DNA of 64,000 nt from Rhodococcus rhodnii (lineage in GTDB: Bacteria > Actinomycetota > Actinomycetes > Mycobacteriales > Pseudonocardiaceae). Positions 24,972 through 33,354 of the stretch are shown one piece after another. The stretch lies in contig JOAA01000006.1 in NCBI GenBank assembly GCA_000720375.1, positions 62,001 to 126,000 on the forward strand, given 5' to 3'. The position numbers and the translations under genes were made by a program. The notes under the pieces are model-generated. The model was not told the origin of the DNA. It saw only the letters and a program-made list of their open reading frames with translations, and searched no databases. The number at the start of each line of letters is the position of its first letter. The first letter of the stretch is position 1.

Positions 24972-26525
24972 ATGACCCTCCTGCGTGAAGTCGTTCTGAG
25001 CGTCCACCGCGAACACCCGGATCTGACCGCGAAGCACCGCTACGCCATCCTGACGTACGCCCCGGAACTGGCGGAAGTCATCGGTCCGGTCCCCCAAACG
25101 CTGACCGACATCGCCTCATGGGAGGAACGGACAAGATTCCAAGATGGAATCACCCGTCGAGCAGCGCACGGCATCGCCGAACTGCTCGACGCGTACACGC
25201 GACTCACCGGTCCGCTCACGCTGACCGTCGACCCCGCGGACGAGGAACTGCGGGCAATACTGCACCGCAGAGCCCGGCATGTCACGGTCCGAAATGGACC
25301 GCCTGCCGCACCCGGAGAACCGACCGAAGAAGCCATCAGGAACCAGATATCCCGAGGCGCCTTCGAAACCGCCGCGGCACTGGCGAAAACGGCAAACGAA
25401 CACCGCCTGCACGCGTTCAGCGTGCGCGGGACGGACCCAGAACTCGCCGAAGAGATCCTGCTGGAACTCCAGGAAAACCAGCCAGACCCGGACACGCTGA
25501 TGGCCACGAACTATTCGCTGGCGATGTTGTACACGGCGTTTCACGAACCGGCCAGGCGCGACCTCGAACGTGCCAAAGCCCTCGCCCAGAAAGCCGTGGA
25601 CCTGGCGGACGGACTAGGCCACCCCTTCGCGCGGTCGTTCCAGCGCAACGGACTCGCCCTCGTCGAACTGCGATCGGGCAACCCGGACGCGGCCCTCGAG
25701 TTGACCACCGAGTGCATCCGGATCATGGACACCGAACTGCCCGACGGCGCCCGGGAACACTACGCGGTGCTGCACATCAACCGCGCCCGTGTCCTGCAAA
25801 CCCTTGGCCGCCTGAAAGAAGCGCAGCAGGACTTCGACACGGCCATCGCGTGCGATCCGTATTTCCCGGAATATCACTACTACCGTGCCGGCTGCGCCCG
25901 CCTCCTCGGTGACGACGAAGCCGCAATCGCAGGCTACGAACGGGCAATGGAGCTGAGCGCGCCGTGGCCCGAGCCGTACTACAGCCGCGGCGACATCCGG
26001 GCCGCGCAAGGTGACGTCCAAGGCGCCCTTGAGGACTTCGGATACGTACTCGAACTCGACCCGGATCACCTCGACGCCCGCGTCAACCGAGCCGCGCTGC
26101 TCGCCGAATCGGGCGATCACGAAGCAGCGATGGCCGATGTCCAACACGGCCTCAGACTTGCCCCACGCAACGCGCACTTGTTGTGCACCAAGGGCCTTCT
26201 GGAAAAACCAGAAACAGCGCGCGAACTGTTCGCACAGGCACTGGCAATCGACCCGACGCTGACTTCGGCGTTGGTCAACAGCGCGATCCTGGACTACGAA
26301 GGCGGCGACTTTGCCGCAGCCATCGAAAAACTGACCTTGGCCCTTGAAAAAGAGTCAGCGGACCCCGATCTCTGGTTCAACCGCGGCGTCGCACTGCAGG
26401 CGGACGGAAAGCACGATGCGGCGGCGGCCGACTACCGACGAGCCTTGGAACTGCCCGGGGCGGACCGAACGGAACTGCTCGGCAAACTGGCCGAGCTCAA
26501 CGCTGCTGTGCCAGGAACTCAGTGA
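24972..26525 (+). CDS. Tetratricopeptide repeat protein
   Basis: A 517-residue protein. The N-terminal about 170 residues are helical and not recognised (HPDLTAKHRYAILTYAPELA). From about 175 onwards there are roughly eight TPR units, for example ALEDFGYVLELDPDHLDARV, YEGGDFAAAIEKLTLALEKE and YDRAL-type repeats with the usual Gly/Ala/Pro positions. ATG 24972 has AAGG at proper distance; ATG 24966 is also possible. The 3' end overlaps, on the other strand, a decayed hydrolase fragment. It probably acts as a scaffold or sensor linked to the small peptide gene upstream. Confidence 0.85.
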   Translation: MTLLREVVLSVHREHPDLTAKHRYAILTYAPELAEVIGPVPQTLTDIASWEERTRFQDGITRRAAHGIAELLDAYTRLTGPLTLTVDPADEELRAILHRRARHVTVRNGPPAAPGEPTEEAIRNQISRGAFETAAALAKTANEHRLHAFSVRGTDPELAEEILLELQENQPDPDTLMATNYSLAMLYTAFHEPARRDLERAKALAQKAVDLADGLGHPFARSFQRNGLALVELRSGNPDAALELTTECIRIMDTELPDGAREHYAVLHINRARVLQTLGRLKEAQQDFDTAIACDPYFPEYHYYRAGCARLLGDDEAAIAGYERAMELSAPWPEPYYSRGDIRAAQGDVQGALEDFGYVLELDPDHLDARVNRAALLAESGDHEAAMADVQHGLRLAPRNAHLLCTKGLLEKPETARELFAQALAIDPTLTSALVNSAILDYEGGDFAAAIEKLTLALEKESADPDLWFNRGVALQADGKHDAAAADYRRALELPGADRTELLGKLAELNAAVPGTQ

Positions 26526-26680
26526 CAGCGGCGATGTAATCCTTCATGCGGCCGATCAGCAGCGAGTGCCCGCCCGTCGGGAACGTACGAATCTCGCAGC
26601 CGGGGTGCAGACCAATCCCGGTCGGCCAGCCGAAAGGCCAGCCAACCGGGACCCAGCGATCACACCACCGTGATCCAGTA
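26497..26680 (-). pseudogene. C-terminal remnant of an alpha/beta hydrolase (tentative)
   Basis: On the minus strand an open stretch reads DRWVPVGWP, then GLHPGCEIRTFPTGGHSLL and DYIAAVTEFLAQQR followed by TGA at 26499-26497. The GGHSLL turn followed by a terminal helix is what the His-containing end of alpha/beta hydrolases looks like. No start or nucleophile region is present, and its 5' end is overlapped by the VKOR gene on the same strand. It is probably a gene tail left after a deletion. Confidence 0.4.
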
Positions 26681-27232
26681 CGACCAGAACGCCTGCAGCA
26701 CAGCCGCGACGATCAAGACGTACCACAGAATGAGCCCAACGGTGTGGTACCGGGCGAGAACGTCACCGACGCGACGCCAGGAACCACTGCCCTGACTCAG
26801 GTTGTGCAGTGTCACGTACCAGAAGACCGGAATCGTCACCGCCCAGACCACCATGCAGTACGGGCACAGCGCACCAATCCGGTACAGGCTCTGGTAAATC
26901 AGCCAGTGCACGAACACAACGCCGAACAGGACCCCGGCTTGCAGGCCGAGCCAGAACCAGCGGGCGAACCTCGCTCCCGACAATCCAGCCACACCCACCG
27001 TCATGACGACGGCGAATCCCGCGATGCCCAGCAGCGGATTGGGAAATCCGAACGCCTCGGCTTGCGGCGTCCGCATCACCGAGCCGCAGCTGAGCACCGG
27101 ATTGATGCTGCAACTGGGAACGTAGCCGGGATCGCGCAGCAGCGAGATCTTCTCGACGGTCAGCACCAACGCCGCCGCCAGCCCGATCATGCCGCCTACC
27201 GTCAGCACCCACGGCAGCAGCCGGGGTTTCAC
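26660..27232 (-). CDS. Vitamin K epoxide reductase (VKOR) family membrane protein
   Basis: A 190-residue protein with about five hydrophobic helices. Cys pairs fit VKOR: C41 and C49 in the first loop (PSCSINPVLSCG) and the active-site CPYC at 123-126. Bacterial VKORs reoxidise a DsbA partner and pass electrons to quinone. The next gene downstream in reading order begins within four bases of it and is a DsbA-like protein, so the pair forms an oxidative folding module. It reads from 27232 leftwards, its ATG overlapping the DsbA stop. Confidence 0.93.
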   Translation of the reverse strand: MKPRLLPWVLTVGGMIGLAAALVLTVEKISLLRDPGYVPSCSINPVLSCGSVMRTPQAEAFGFPNPLLGIAGFAVVMTVGVAGLSGARFARWFWLGLQAGVLFGVVFVHWLIYQSLYRIGALCPYCMVVWAVTIPVFWYVTLHNLSQGSGSWRRVGDVLARYHTVGLILWYVLIVAAVLQAFWSYWITVV

Positions 27233-27882
27233 TTGGCGAGTTCCGCGTCAACGGCCGCCTTCAGTCCCTCGTACGTCGGCCGCCCGGCGAACGGCGCACC
27301 GTTGACGAAGAACGTTGGGGTGCCACGCACTCCGAGTGCGACACCGTCGTTGCGGTCGACCAGAACGCGGTCGATGGTGGATTGAGCATCAAGGGCGGTC
27401 TCGAACGCCGTCACGTCCAGGCCCAATTGGCGGGCGAAACCCACGAACATGTCGCGCTGCGAGCTGTTCTGCTCACCCCACTGCGGCTGGTTCTCGTACA
27501 TCAGCTTGTACATTCCCTCCAGCTTTCCCTGCTTGGCAGCGGCTTCCACGGCACGGGCGGCGAGCTCCGCGTTGCGGTGGCTGGGAATCGGGAAGTAACG
27601 CATGACGAACGTGACCTTGTCGCCGTATTCCGCGCGCAGCTTCTCCACGCCGGGATAGGCCGCGGCGCAAGCCTCACACTCCAGGTCGAGGAACTCGACG
27701 ACAGTCACTTTGCCGTCCGGCGCGGTCGACAACCGGTGACTGTCCGGACGAACCAACTGGGCGGCGGGTGCACTGGCAGGTGTGGGCTGCGGTGTCTCGG
27801 ACCGGTTCAGCAGGAGAATTCCGGTCACCACAACGGCGACGACGGCAAGAACCGTCAACGAAACCTTGGTATTCGGGGTCAT
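27229..27882 (-). CDS. Membrane-anchored DsbA-like thioredoxin-fold oxidase
   Basis: A 217-residue protein from ATG 27882, which has AAGGAAT just upstream. An N-terminal membrane anchor (VSLTVLAVVAVVVTGILLL) is followed by a DsbA/Thioredoxin_4 domain: active site CEAC at residues 69-72, FVMRYFPIPSHRNAELAARA, and the cis-Pro strand GTPTFFVNG near the end. It faces the outside of the cell and should introduce disulfides into secreted proteins. It is cotranscribed with the VKOR gene that follows (four-base overlap). Confidence 0.93.
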   Translation of the reverse strand: MTPNTKVSLTVLAVVAVVVTGILLLNRSETPQPTPASAPAAQLVRPDSHRLSTAPDGKVTVVEFLDLECEACAAAYPGVEKLRAEYGDKVTFVMRYFPIPSHRNAELAARAVEAAAKQGKLEGMYKLMYENQPQWGEQNSSQRDMFVGFARQLGLDVTAFETALDAQSTIDRVLVDRNDGVALGVRGTPTFFVNGAPFAGRPTYEGLKAAVDAELAK

Positions 27883-27966
27883 GACTGTATTCCTTAGGCA
27901 GGTGTGTACGAACGGGAGTCGACGCGTTTCACCGGCCACGTCGAAAGACGATGGCCGAACTCCTGC

Positions 27967-28395
27967 CTATGTCCGCAAAACGCAAAGCATCGCGAGCTTG
28001 GGCGCACCCCAGTCTCGCATCACACGCCGCAACCACGGCCCAGCCCGCAGCTGCACGATGCCCAGCAAAACGGGACCGCTCAGCCACACCAGGACCAGCA
28101 GCACCGCCATCAAGACGGCCATGCACAGCGCGGCGGCCCCCATCGGCACATGCGGATCACGAGAGAGCGCGTGATACAGCACAGCGCCGTGCAGGTTGAG
28201 AGAGTTCACCTCGGGAGGGTCGTATGTGTCCGACGTAGGACACTCCGTGGCGTGGACCAACGCCCCGAACTCGTCACCGCAGTGCGATCCGTGCAGGCCG
28301 GTAAGGCCGATCAGGACGCCGAAAATGACAATCAGCCGCGCCAACCCACGTGGCGCGGCGATTCTCGTGCTCGACGTACCCGGCACGCCCTCCAC
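27967..28395 (-). CDS. Small membrane protein (DUF6153-like), tentative
   Basis: About 142 residues from GTG 28395 (or GTG 28386). One N-terminal helix (LIVIFGVLIGLTGLHGSHCG), then a central LHGAVLYHALS segment, and a second hydrophobic stretch (ALCMAVLMAVLLVLVWLSG). The helix ending in a GLHG-type motif and two-helix layout recall DUF6153 proteins of actinomycetes. The start is uncertain. It begins 15 bases after the hydrolase stop and ends 84 bases before the dsbA start on the same strand. Confidence 0.6.
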   Translation of the reverse strand: MEGVPGTSSTRIAAPRGLARLIVIFGVLIGLTGLHGSHCGDEFGALVHATECPTSDTYDPPEVNSLNLHGAVLYHALSRDPHVPMGAAALCMAVLMAVLLVLVWLSGPVLLGIVQLRAGPWLRRVMRDWGAPKLAMLCVLRT

Positions 28396-28409
28396 AGTAG
28401 CGGAATTGG

Positions 28410-29321
28410 TCAAACCGCCAGACTGGTGCGGTAGAACTCGGCGAGTTCGGCGACGGCGGTGCCGACGTACGGTTCCTTGTCGTAGAGGTCGACGTGGCTG
28501 GCGCCCTCGATCCACGACAACTTCTTCGGGCCGCGCACCTTCTGGAACGCCTCGACGCTCATCCACGACGTCACCGCCTCGCGGCCGACGACCATGAGCA
28601 ACGGGCGGTCGCCGAGCATGCCCGCGACTTCGAACGCGTCGAAGGTCGCCATCCGGTCGACGCTGGACCAAGGAAAGCACGTCGTCGATCGGGGATGCTG
28701 GGCCCGGTCCGTGCGGTAGTACTCGAAGCCCTCGTAACCGTGCTTTCCGCCCAGGGCACGGGCCTGCTCGGCGGTGTCGGGGAACAGCCGGAAGCTCTGC
28801 GGGCCTTTGCCCTGCGCTTCGGCTGCGCGGGCGGCTGCGGCGGCGTCGAGCATGCTCTGGAAGACGGCCGGGTCCTGCGTGCCATCGGCGCCGAGCCGGA
28901 ATACCCGGGCGATGTCCGCGGCACTGACCGTGCCGACGGCCTTGATCCGGTGGTCGCTCGCGGCGGCCGGAAGGGCGTAGCCACCCGAGGCACAGATGCC
29001 CAGGACACCGATGGTGTCCGCGTCGACCTCGGGACGGGTGGTGAGGAAGGAGACGGCGGCTTTGAGGTCTTCGACCCGGTGCGCGGGGTCCTCCAGGCCA
29101 CGTGGCTCACCGCCGCTTTCGCCTTGGTAGGCGGCGTCGAACGCCAGGGTGACGAATCCTTGCTCGGCCAGGCGCCGCGCGTAAAGACCGGCGGTCTGCT
29201 CCTTCACGCCGCTGCCGGGATGACCGACCACGATCGCCGGGCGCGGACCGTCGGCAGAAGGGGTGTACAGGTGGCCGGCAAGCGGGATGCCGGCGCTGTC
29301 GAAGGTCACATCAGTTCTCAT
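28410..29321 (-). CDS. Alpha/beta hydrolase (dienelactone hydrolase/YcjY-like)
   Basis: A 303-residue protein. The oxyanion region is PAIVVGHPGSGVKEQ, the nucleophile elbow GICASGGY (Ser nucleophile), and the late His is in GASHVDLYDKEPYV. The long lid insertion (residues about 135-200) rich in Ala/Gln is common in YcjY-type esterases. It is divergently transcribed from an XRE regulator that may control it. Confidence 0.88.
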   Translation of the reverse strand: MRTDVTFDSAGIPLAGHLYTPSADGPRPAIVVGHPGSGVKEQTAGLYARRLAEQGFVTLAFDAAYQGESGGEPRGLEDPAHRVEDLKAAVSFLTTRPEVDADTIGVLGICASGGYALPAAASDHRIKAVGTVSAADIARVFRLGADGTQDPAVFQSMLDAAAAARAAEAQGKGPQSFRLFPDTAEQARALGGKHGYEGFEYYRTDRAQHPRSTTCFPWSSVDRMATFDAFEVAGMLGDRPLLMVVGREAVTSWMSVEAFQKVRGPKKLSWIEGASHVDLYDKEPYVGTAVAELAEFYRTSLAV

Positions 29322-29425
29322 GTGATCCAGATTCGGCCGGTTTTCCGGCGTCTGCCAGGGAGAGTCTGTGCATGGGAAAAATCCTGCCCAGGCACGGCCG
29401 CAGGCCAGGCAGCCACAATGGCCGC

Positions 29426-30277
29426 ATGAGCTCCCACGACCGGTCCACCGAGCTCGGCGGCTTCCTCAAGGCCCGCCGCGCCCAGCTGACCGCACGCGAC
29501 GTCGGTCTGCCTGAGACGGTCACCCGGCGAAAGGTCACGGGCCTGCGCCGCGAGGAGGTCGCCCAACTCGCCGCGATCAGCGTCGACTACTACACCCGCC
29601 TCGAACAGGGCCGGGTGCAGGCATCCGCATCCGTCCTCATCACGCTGGCCAAAGCACTGCGGCTGGACGAGGACCAGCAGGCGTACCTCTACGAGCTCGC
29701 CGGCAAGACCGACGCCCGACCACGTCGCCGCCGCACACAGCAACTCCGGCCCGCGATGCGCCGGCTGCTCGACCAACTCACCGAGAACCCCGCGATCGTC
29801 CTAGGCAAGCGCATGGACATTCTTGCCTGGAACACCCCGGCGACCGCGCTCTACACAGACTTCGCCCAAATCCCGCCCGCCCGGCGCAACTATGTCCATC
29901 TCCTGTTCACGCATCCGGCCATGCGCGCACTGCACATCGACTGGGAACACTCGGCCCACACCGCGGTCGCCGCGCTGCGCATGGAAGCCGCCAAGGACCC
30001 CGACGACCCGGATCTGGCCGTGCTCGTCGGTGAACTGTCCGTCCAGGACAGTGACTTCCGCACCTGGTGGGCTACGCATCAGGTGAACAGTGCGTCCTAC
30101 GGCACCAAGCACTACCGTCACCCGGTCGTCGGCGGACTCACGCTCGACTGCGACACGTGGGACAGCCCGGACGGCAGCGGACAACGCCTCATGATCCTGA
30201 CGGCCGAGCCGGGCACACCGTCCCATGACGCACTGCGGATCCTCGCTTCCTGGACCGCGCAACCCGAGAATGCGTGA
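29426..30277 (+). CDS. XRE-family regulator with MmyB-like ligand domain
   Basis: About 283 residues from ATG 29426. An HTH_3/XRE domain covers residues about 8-80 (TGLRREEVAQLAAISVDYYT, RLEQGRVQASASVLITLA). It is followed by the MmyB-like C-terminal domain: ILAWNTPATALYTDF, RNYVHLLFTHPAMR, and a terminal TWDSPDGSGQRLMILTAEPG. Such regulators usually sit beside and control a short-chain dehydrogenase or hydrolase; here the divergent alpha/beta hydrolase is the candidate target. The shared promoter lies within 29322-29425. Confidence 0.92.
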   Translation: MSSHDRSTELGGFLKARRAQLTARDVGLPETVTRRKVTGLRREEVAQLAAISVDYYTRLEQGRVQASASVLITLAKALRLDEDQQAYLYELAGKTDARPRRRRTQQLRPAMRRLLDQLTENPAIVLGKRMDILAWNTPATALYTDFAQIPPARRNYVHLLFTHPAMRALHIDWEHSAHTAVAALRMEAAKDPDDPDLAVLVGELSVQDSDFRTWWATHQVNSASYGTKHYRHPVVGGLTLDCDTWDSPDGSGQRLMILTAEPGTPSHDALRILASWTAQPENA

Positions 30278-30290
30278 CCGCCAGCGCCGG

Positions 30291-32744
30291 TCAGTTGTTG
30301 CTGGTCCGCTCGTTGGCCAAGGACGTGTGCGTGATCCACGTGGCGACTTGGGTACGTGAGTCGAAGCCGAGTTTACGGAGGATCCGGTTGACGTGGCCTT
30401 CCGCTGTGCGCTGTGAGATGACCAGGTTCTGGGCGATTGCCTTGTTCGACAGGCCGGTGGCGATCAGTTCGGCGACCTCGAATTCCCGATCGGTCAGCAC
30501 CGCGGGCTGATTCGGTTCCGTGGCCGGCCGGCTTGCCGTTTTGCCCTCGCCGAGGGCGTAGGTGATCGCTTCTTCCAAGGTCAGTTGCTGGCCGTGCGCG
30601 ATCTTGGCTTCGTATTCGCGATCGCCGAGAGCTTCCCGGGTTTGGGCCGCGCATTGGCCGTGCGGGGCGCCGAAGTACTTGGAGCCGAACATCGGGAAGC
30701 CGACCGACGGCCAGATCCGTTGTGCGACACCGAGCATGGTGGCGGCGCGGTCCCAGTTGGCTTGCGCCGCCTCAGTCCAGGCGAGTACCTCGATGGCGAG
30801 CACGATGCCCAGCAAGTCCTTGAAGTCACGCTTGATCCGCAGACATTGCCGGCCGTACGCGGCGGCCTGGTGCAAGTCGCCACGGCTCAACGTCACGAGA
30901 GCAAGCCCGTAGATCGCGTAGGCGTACGCCCACTGCTCACCATGCTCCTGACCTGTCGCGCAAGCTTCTTCGCAGAGGGCTGCCGCCCGATCGAGATCGC
31001 CAAGGAAGACCGAGGCGATGGCCAGTTCGATTCCGGCCAGCATGACGTTGCTGTCCAGGACATCCAGCCGTCGATAGCGCTCTTGTGCGTCCTCGAACAG
31101 GGATTTCGCGTAGCCGATGTCGTCGCCGACGAGTGCGTTGCAGCCGATCCGGTGGGTGGCGTACGCCAACGCCACCTCGTCGCCGGTGCTGCTCGCGTGC
31201 TCACGGCACTCCTCGAGGATGCTGACGGCCGCAGCCACCTCCCCTTGCAGGGTGTGGATGTATCCGTTGACCCACAACGCTTTCATTCGATCGGCGGTCG
31301 GTTCCGCCGTGGATTCGAGTGCACGGCCGAGCCAATGACGTCCTTCGCCGAGCATTCCGCAGCCGGCCCAGTAGAACCACAACGTGGCCGCGAGCCGCAA
31401 GCCCGTTGCCGCGTCGGCAGGTGATGCCAGGCTGAAGTCCAGTGCCGCACGGAAGTTGGCGTGCTCAAGGCCGGCACGGGTGACCATCTCCGCCTGCCTT
31501 GGCCCGAACCACTCCTTCTCGCTGCGCTCGGCCAGGTCCAGGTAGTAGTCGCGGTGCCTGCGCCGGACTTCCGTTTCCTGGCCGGATTCCCGCAGCTTGT
31601 CCATTCCGTACTGACGCAGCGGCTCCAGCAGCCGGAACCGGCTCTGCTCCGCGTCCGGTTCGCAGATCAGCACCGACTTGTCGACCAGACGGAACAAGTG
31701 GATCAGCATCTCGTCCGCGGCCAGACCAGCCGCGGAACAAACCCGCTCGGCCGCCGACATGTCGAAGCCACCGGCGAACACCGATGCTCGCATCCACAGG
31801 TTCTGTTCGGCCGGAGCACACAGGTCAAAGCTCCACTCCACGGCCGCGTGCAACGTCTGGTGCCGAGGCAGCCCACCCCGGCTGCGTACGTGCGGCAGCC
31901 GGTAACAGTCGGCGAGCCTGGCCGTCAACTGGTCCAGGGTCAGCACTCTGAGCTGCACCACGGACAGTTCGATGGCCAGCGGAATGCCGCCGAGCAACCG
32001 GCACACCTCGGTGATCTGTGCTTGGGTTTCGTTGGTCATGGCGAAGCCGGGCAGCACGGCGGCCGCACGTTCGCCGAAAAACGTCAACGCCGCAGAGCGC
32101 GCCCACTCCCCCGGCGGCAGACCGGTTTGCGGCAACGGCAGCGGATTGACCGGCCACAGGTGCTCACAGTTGACTCCGAGCCGTTCCCTGCTTGTCGCGA
32201 GCACACGCAACCCGGGCACGGCTCGCAGCAGCGTGTCGGCCAGGTCGGCGCACGCCTCCACGAGGTGCTCGCAGTTGTCCAAGATCAGCAACAGCTGTCG
32301 GTCCGCGAGGTGGCCGATGAGGACGTCAACCTGGTCGCGGCCGGTCTCGTCGTGTACGCCGAGCGCTTCGATAACCGTGTGCGGCACCAGCGCGCCGTTC
32401 TGCAGGTCCGCGAGTTCGACCAACCACACCCCGTCGGGGAAGGCCCGTCGCAGGTCATTGCCGGTCCGTAACGCCAGCCGTGTCTTGCCGACGCCACCGA
32501 CACCGGTCAACGTCACCAGCCGGGCCTTGCTCAGCAGGTTCTTGACCTCGGCCAGATCGTCTTTGCGACCAACGAAACTGGTGGTGTCAGCAGGCAGGTT
32601 GCCTTGCCGGTCGGTTACGAGGGCCCTACCCACGGCTAGAACCTTGATCTGCCTTCGCCACCGGGTCAACACAAGACCATGCCGTTCCCCTGGAGGGAGC
32701 AACGAGCTTGCCCGATCTGATGAAAATGGCTGACGGTCAGTCAC
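30291..32744 (-). CDS. LuxR-type STAND regulator (NB-ARC ATPase, TPR, LuxR HTH)
   Basis: 817 residues from GTG 32744, overlapping the stop of the upstream zinc-ribbon gene (GTGA). Many homologues begin at TTSFVGRKDDL, so GTG 32633 is an alternative start. Order: SFVGR box (56-60), Walker A GVGGVGKT at 81-88, LLILDNCEHLVEACADL, LAIEL sensor region, then a helical TPR-like half. The last 60 residues are a LuxR HTH (LTDREFEVAELIATGLSNKA, SQRTAEGHVNRILRKLG). It is an ATP-dependent signal-sensing activator with unknown targets. Confidence 0.92.
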   Translation of the reverse strand: MTDRQPFSSDRASSLLPPGERHGLVLTRWRRQIKVLAVGRALVTDRQGNLPADTTSFVGRKDDLAEVKNLLSKARLVTLTGVGGVGKTRLALRTGNDLRRAFPDGVWLVELADLQNGALVPHTVIEALGVHDETGRDQVDVLIGHLADRQLLLILDNCEHLVEACADLADTLLRAVPGLRVLATSRERLGVNCEHLWPVNPLPLPQTGLPPGEWARSAALTFFGERAAAVLPGFAMTNETQAQITEVCRLLGGIPLAIELSVVQLRVLTLDQLTARLADCYRLPHVRSRGGLPRHQTLHAAVEWSFDLCAPAEQNLWMRASVFAGGFDMSAAERVCSAAGLAADEMLIHLFRLVDKSVLICEPDAEQSRFRLLEPLRQYGMDKLRESGQETEVRRRHRDYYLDLAERSEKEWFGPRQAEMVTRAGLEHANFRAALDFSLASPADAATGLRLAATLWFYWAGCGMLGEGRHWLGRALESTAEPTADRMKALWVNGYIHTLQGEVAAAVSILEECREHASSTGDEVALAYATHRIGCNALVGDDIGYAKSLFEDAQERYRRLDVLDSNVMLAGIELAIASVFLGDLDRAAALCEEACATGQEHGEQWAYAYAIYGLALVTLSRGDLHQAAAYGRQCLRIKRDFKDLLGIVLAIEVLAWTEAAQANWDRAATMLGVAQRIWPSVGFPMFGSKYFGAPHGQCAAQTREALGDREYEAKIAHGQQLTLEEAITYALGEGKTASRPATEPNQPAVLTDREFEVAELIATGLSNKAIAQNLVISQRTAEGHVNRILRKLGFDSRTQVATWITHTSLANERTSNN

Positions 32745-33199
32745 TCATCGGGTACTTCGTACAGCTTCGCCCGGCGGCCTGCGTGCATCGCGGAAAGGCT
32801 GGTACGGCACGCGAGGAGGACCTCGCGGTTGGCAGTCGTGTCCGGCAGGAGACCGCAACGCGAGCAGTGCAGACGGACCGAGCCCATCCCGGCTTCATCG
32901 ATGTCGACCTCCACCGGGCTTTCGCATTCGGGGCACCATCGGTGGCCGGTCGCCGCACTCACGTGGACCGGCTCGGCAATGCATTGGTGCAGCCAGCATC
33001 TGTGCACCGGACAAGTGCTTCGGGCGTACGGCGTCAGACCGTAGCGTTCAGCGGTGTCCTCGGCGGCGAGGATCGAGGCCAGCCGTCGGTCGGCGAGATC
33101 GCCATACCGCACTGACGCAGAGGAAACGGACGCTGTCTCTTCGGTGTCCGTTGAGGAGACCACCCGCAGGTGCCTCCGCGAACGGGCGCGCCGCTCCAT
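32741..33199 (-). CDS. Zinc-ribbon-like hypothetical protein
   Basis: A 152-residue protein with several Cys/His clusters: CPVHRCWLHQC, RWCPECESPVEVD and LHCSRCGLLPD. These suggest one or two zinc sites. The N-terminus contains RRLASILAAEDTAERYGLTP. Short proteins with this Cys/His spacing occur in actinomycetes beside regulators. It is coupled to the LuxR-STAND gene by a GTGA overlap, hinting at a regulatory unit. AAAGG lies before the ATG. Confidence 0.65.
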   Translation of the reverse strand: MERRARSRRHLRVVSSTDTEETASVSSASVRYGDLADRRLASILAAEDTAERYGLTPYARSTCPVHRCWLHQCIAEPVHVSAATGHRWCPECESPVEVDIDEAGMGSVRLHCSRCGLLPDTTANREVLLACRTSLSAMHAGRRAKLYEVPDE

Positions 33200-33255
33200 G
33201 GTTTTACGACCTTTCAGCGACTAACGGAACGCCAACCGCTCCAGATTCCTCCTGA

Positions 33256-33304
33256 TACCTGCGTCGCGCGCCCATAGAAATACCTGTATCGGTACCTGTG
33301 TCGG
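33256..33304. repeat. Three direct TACCTG(Y/R)(R)TCG repeats in a divergent promoter
   Basis: TACCTGCGTCG at 33256, TACCTGTATCGG at 33281 and TACCTGTGTCGG at 33293; the last two are in exact 12-bp tandem. They lie in the 155-base gap between the divergent zinc-ribbon gene and the TPR gene, so they are probably operator or promoter elements. Confidence 0.5.
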
Positions 33305-33354
33305 CGGGAGTACTCTCCGTCAGGGGCGGTTCAACCGTGTTCGAGGTTGCCACC

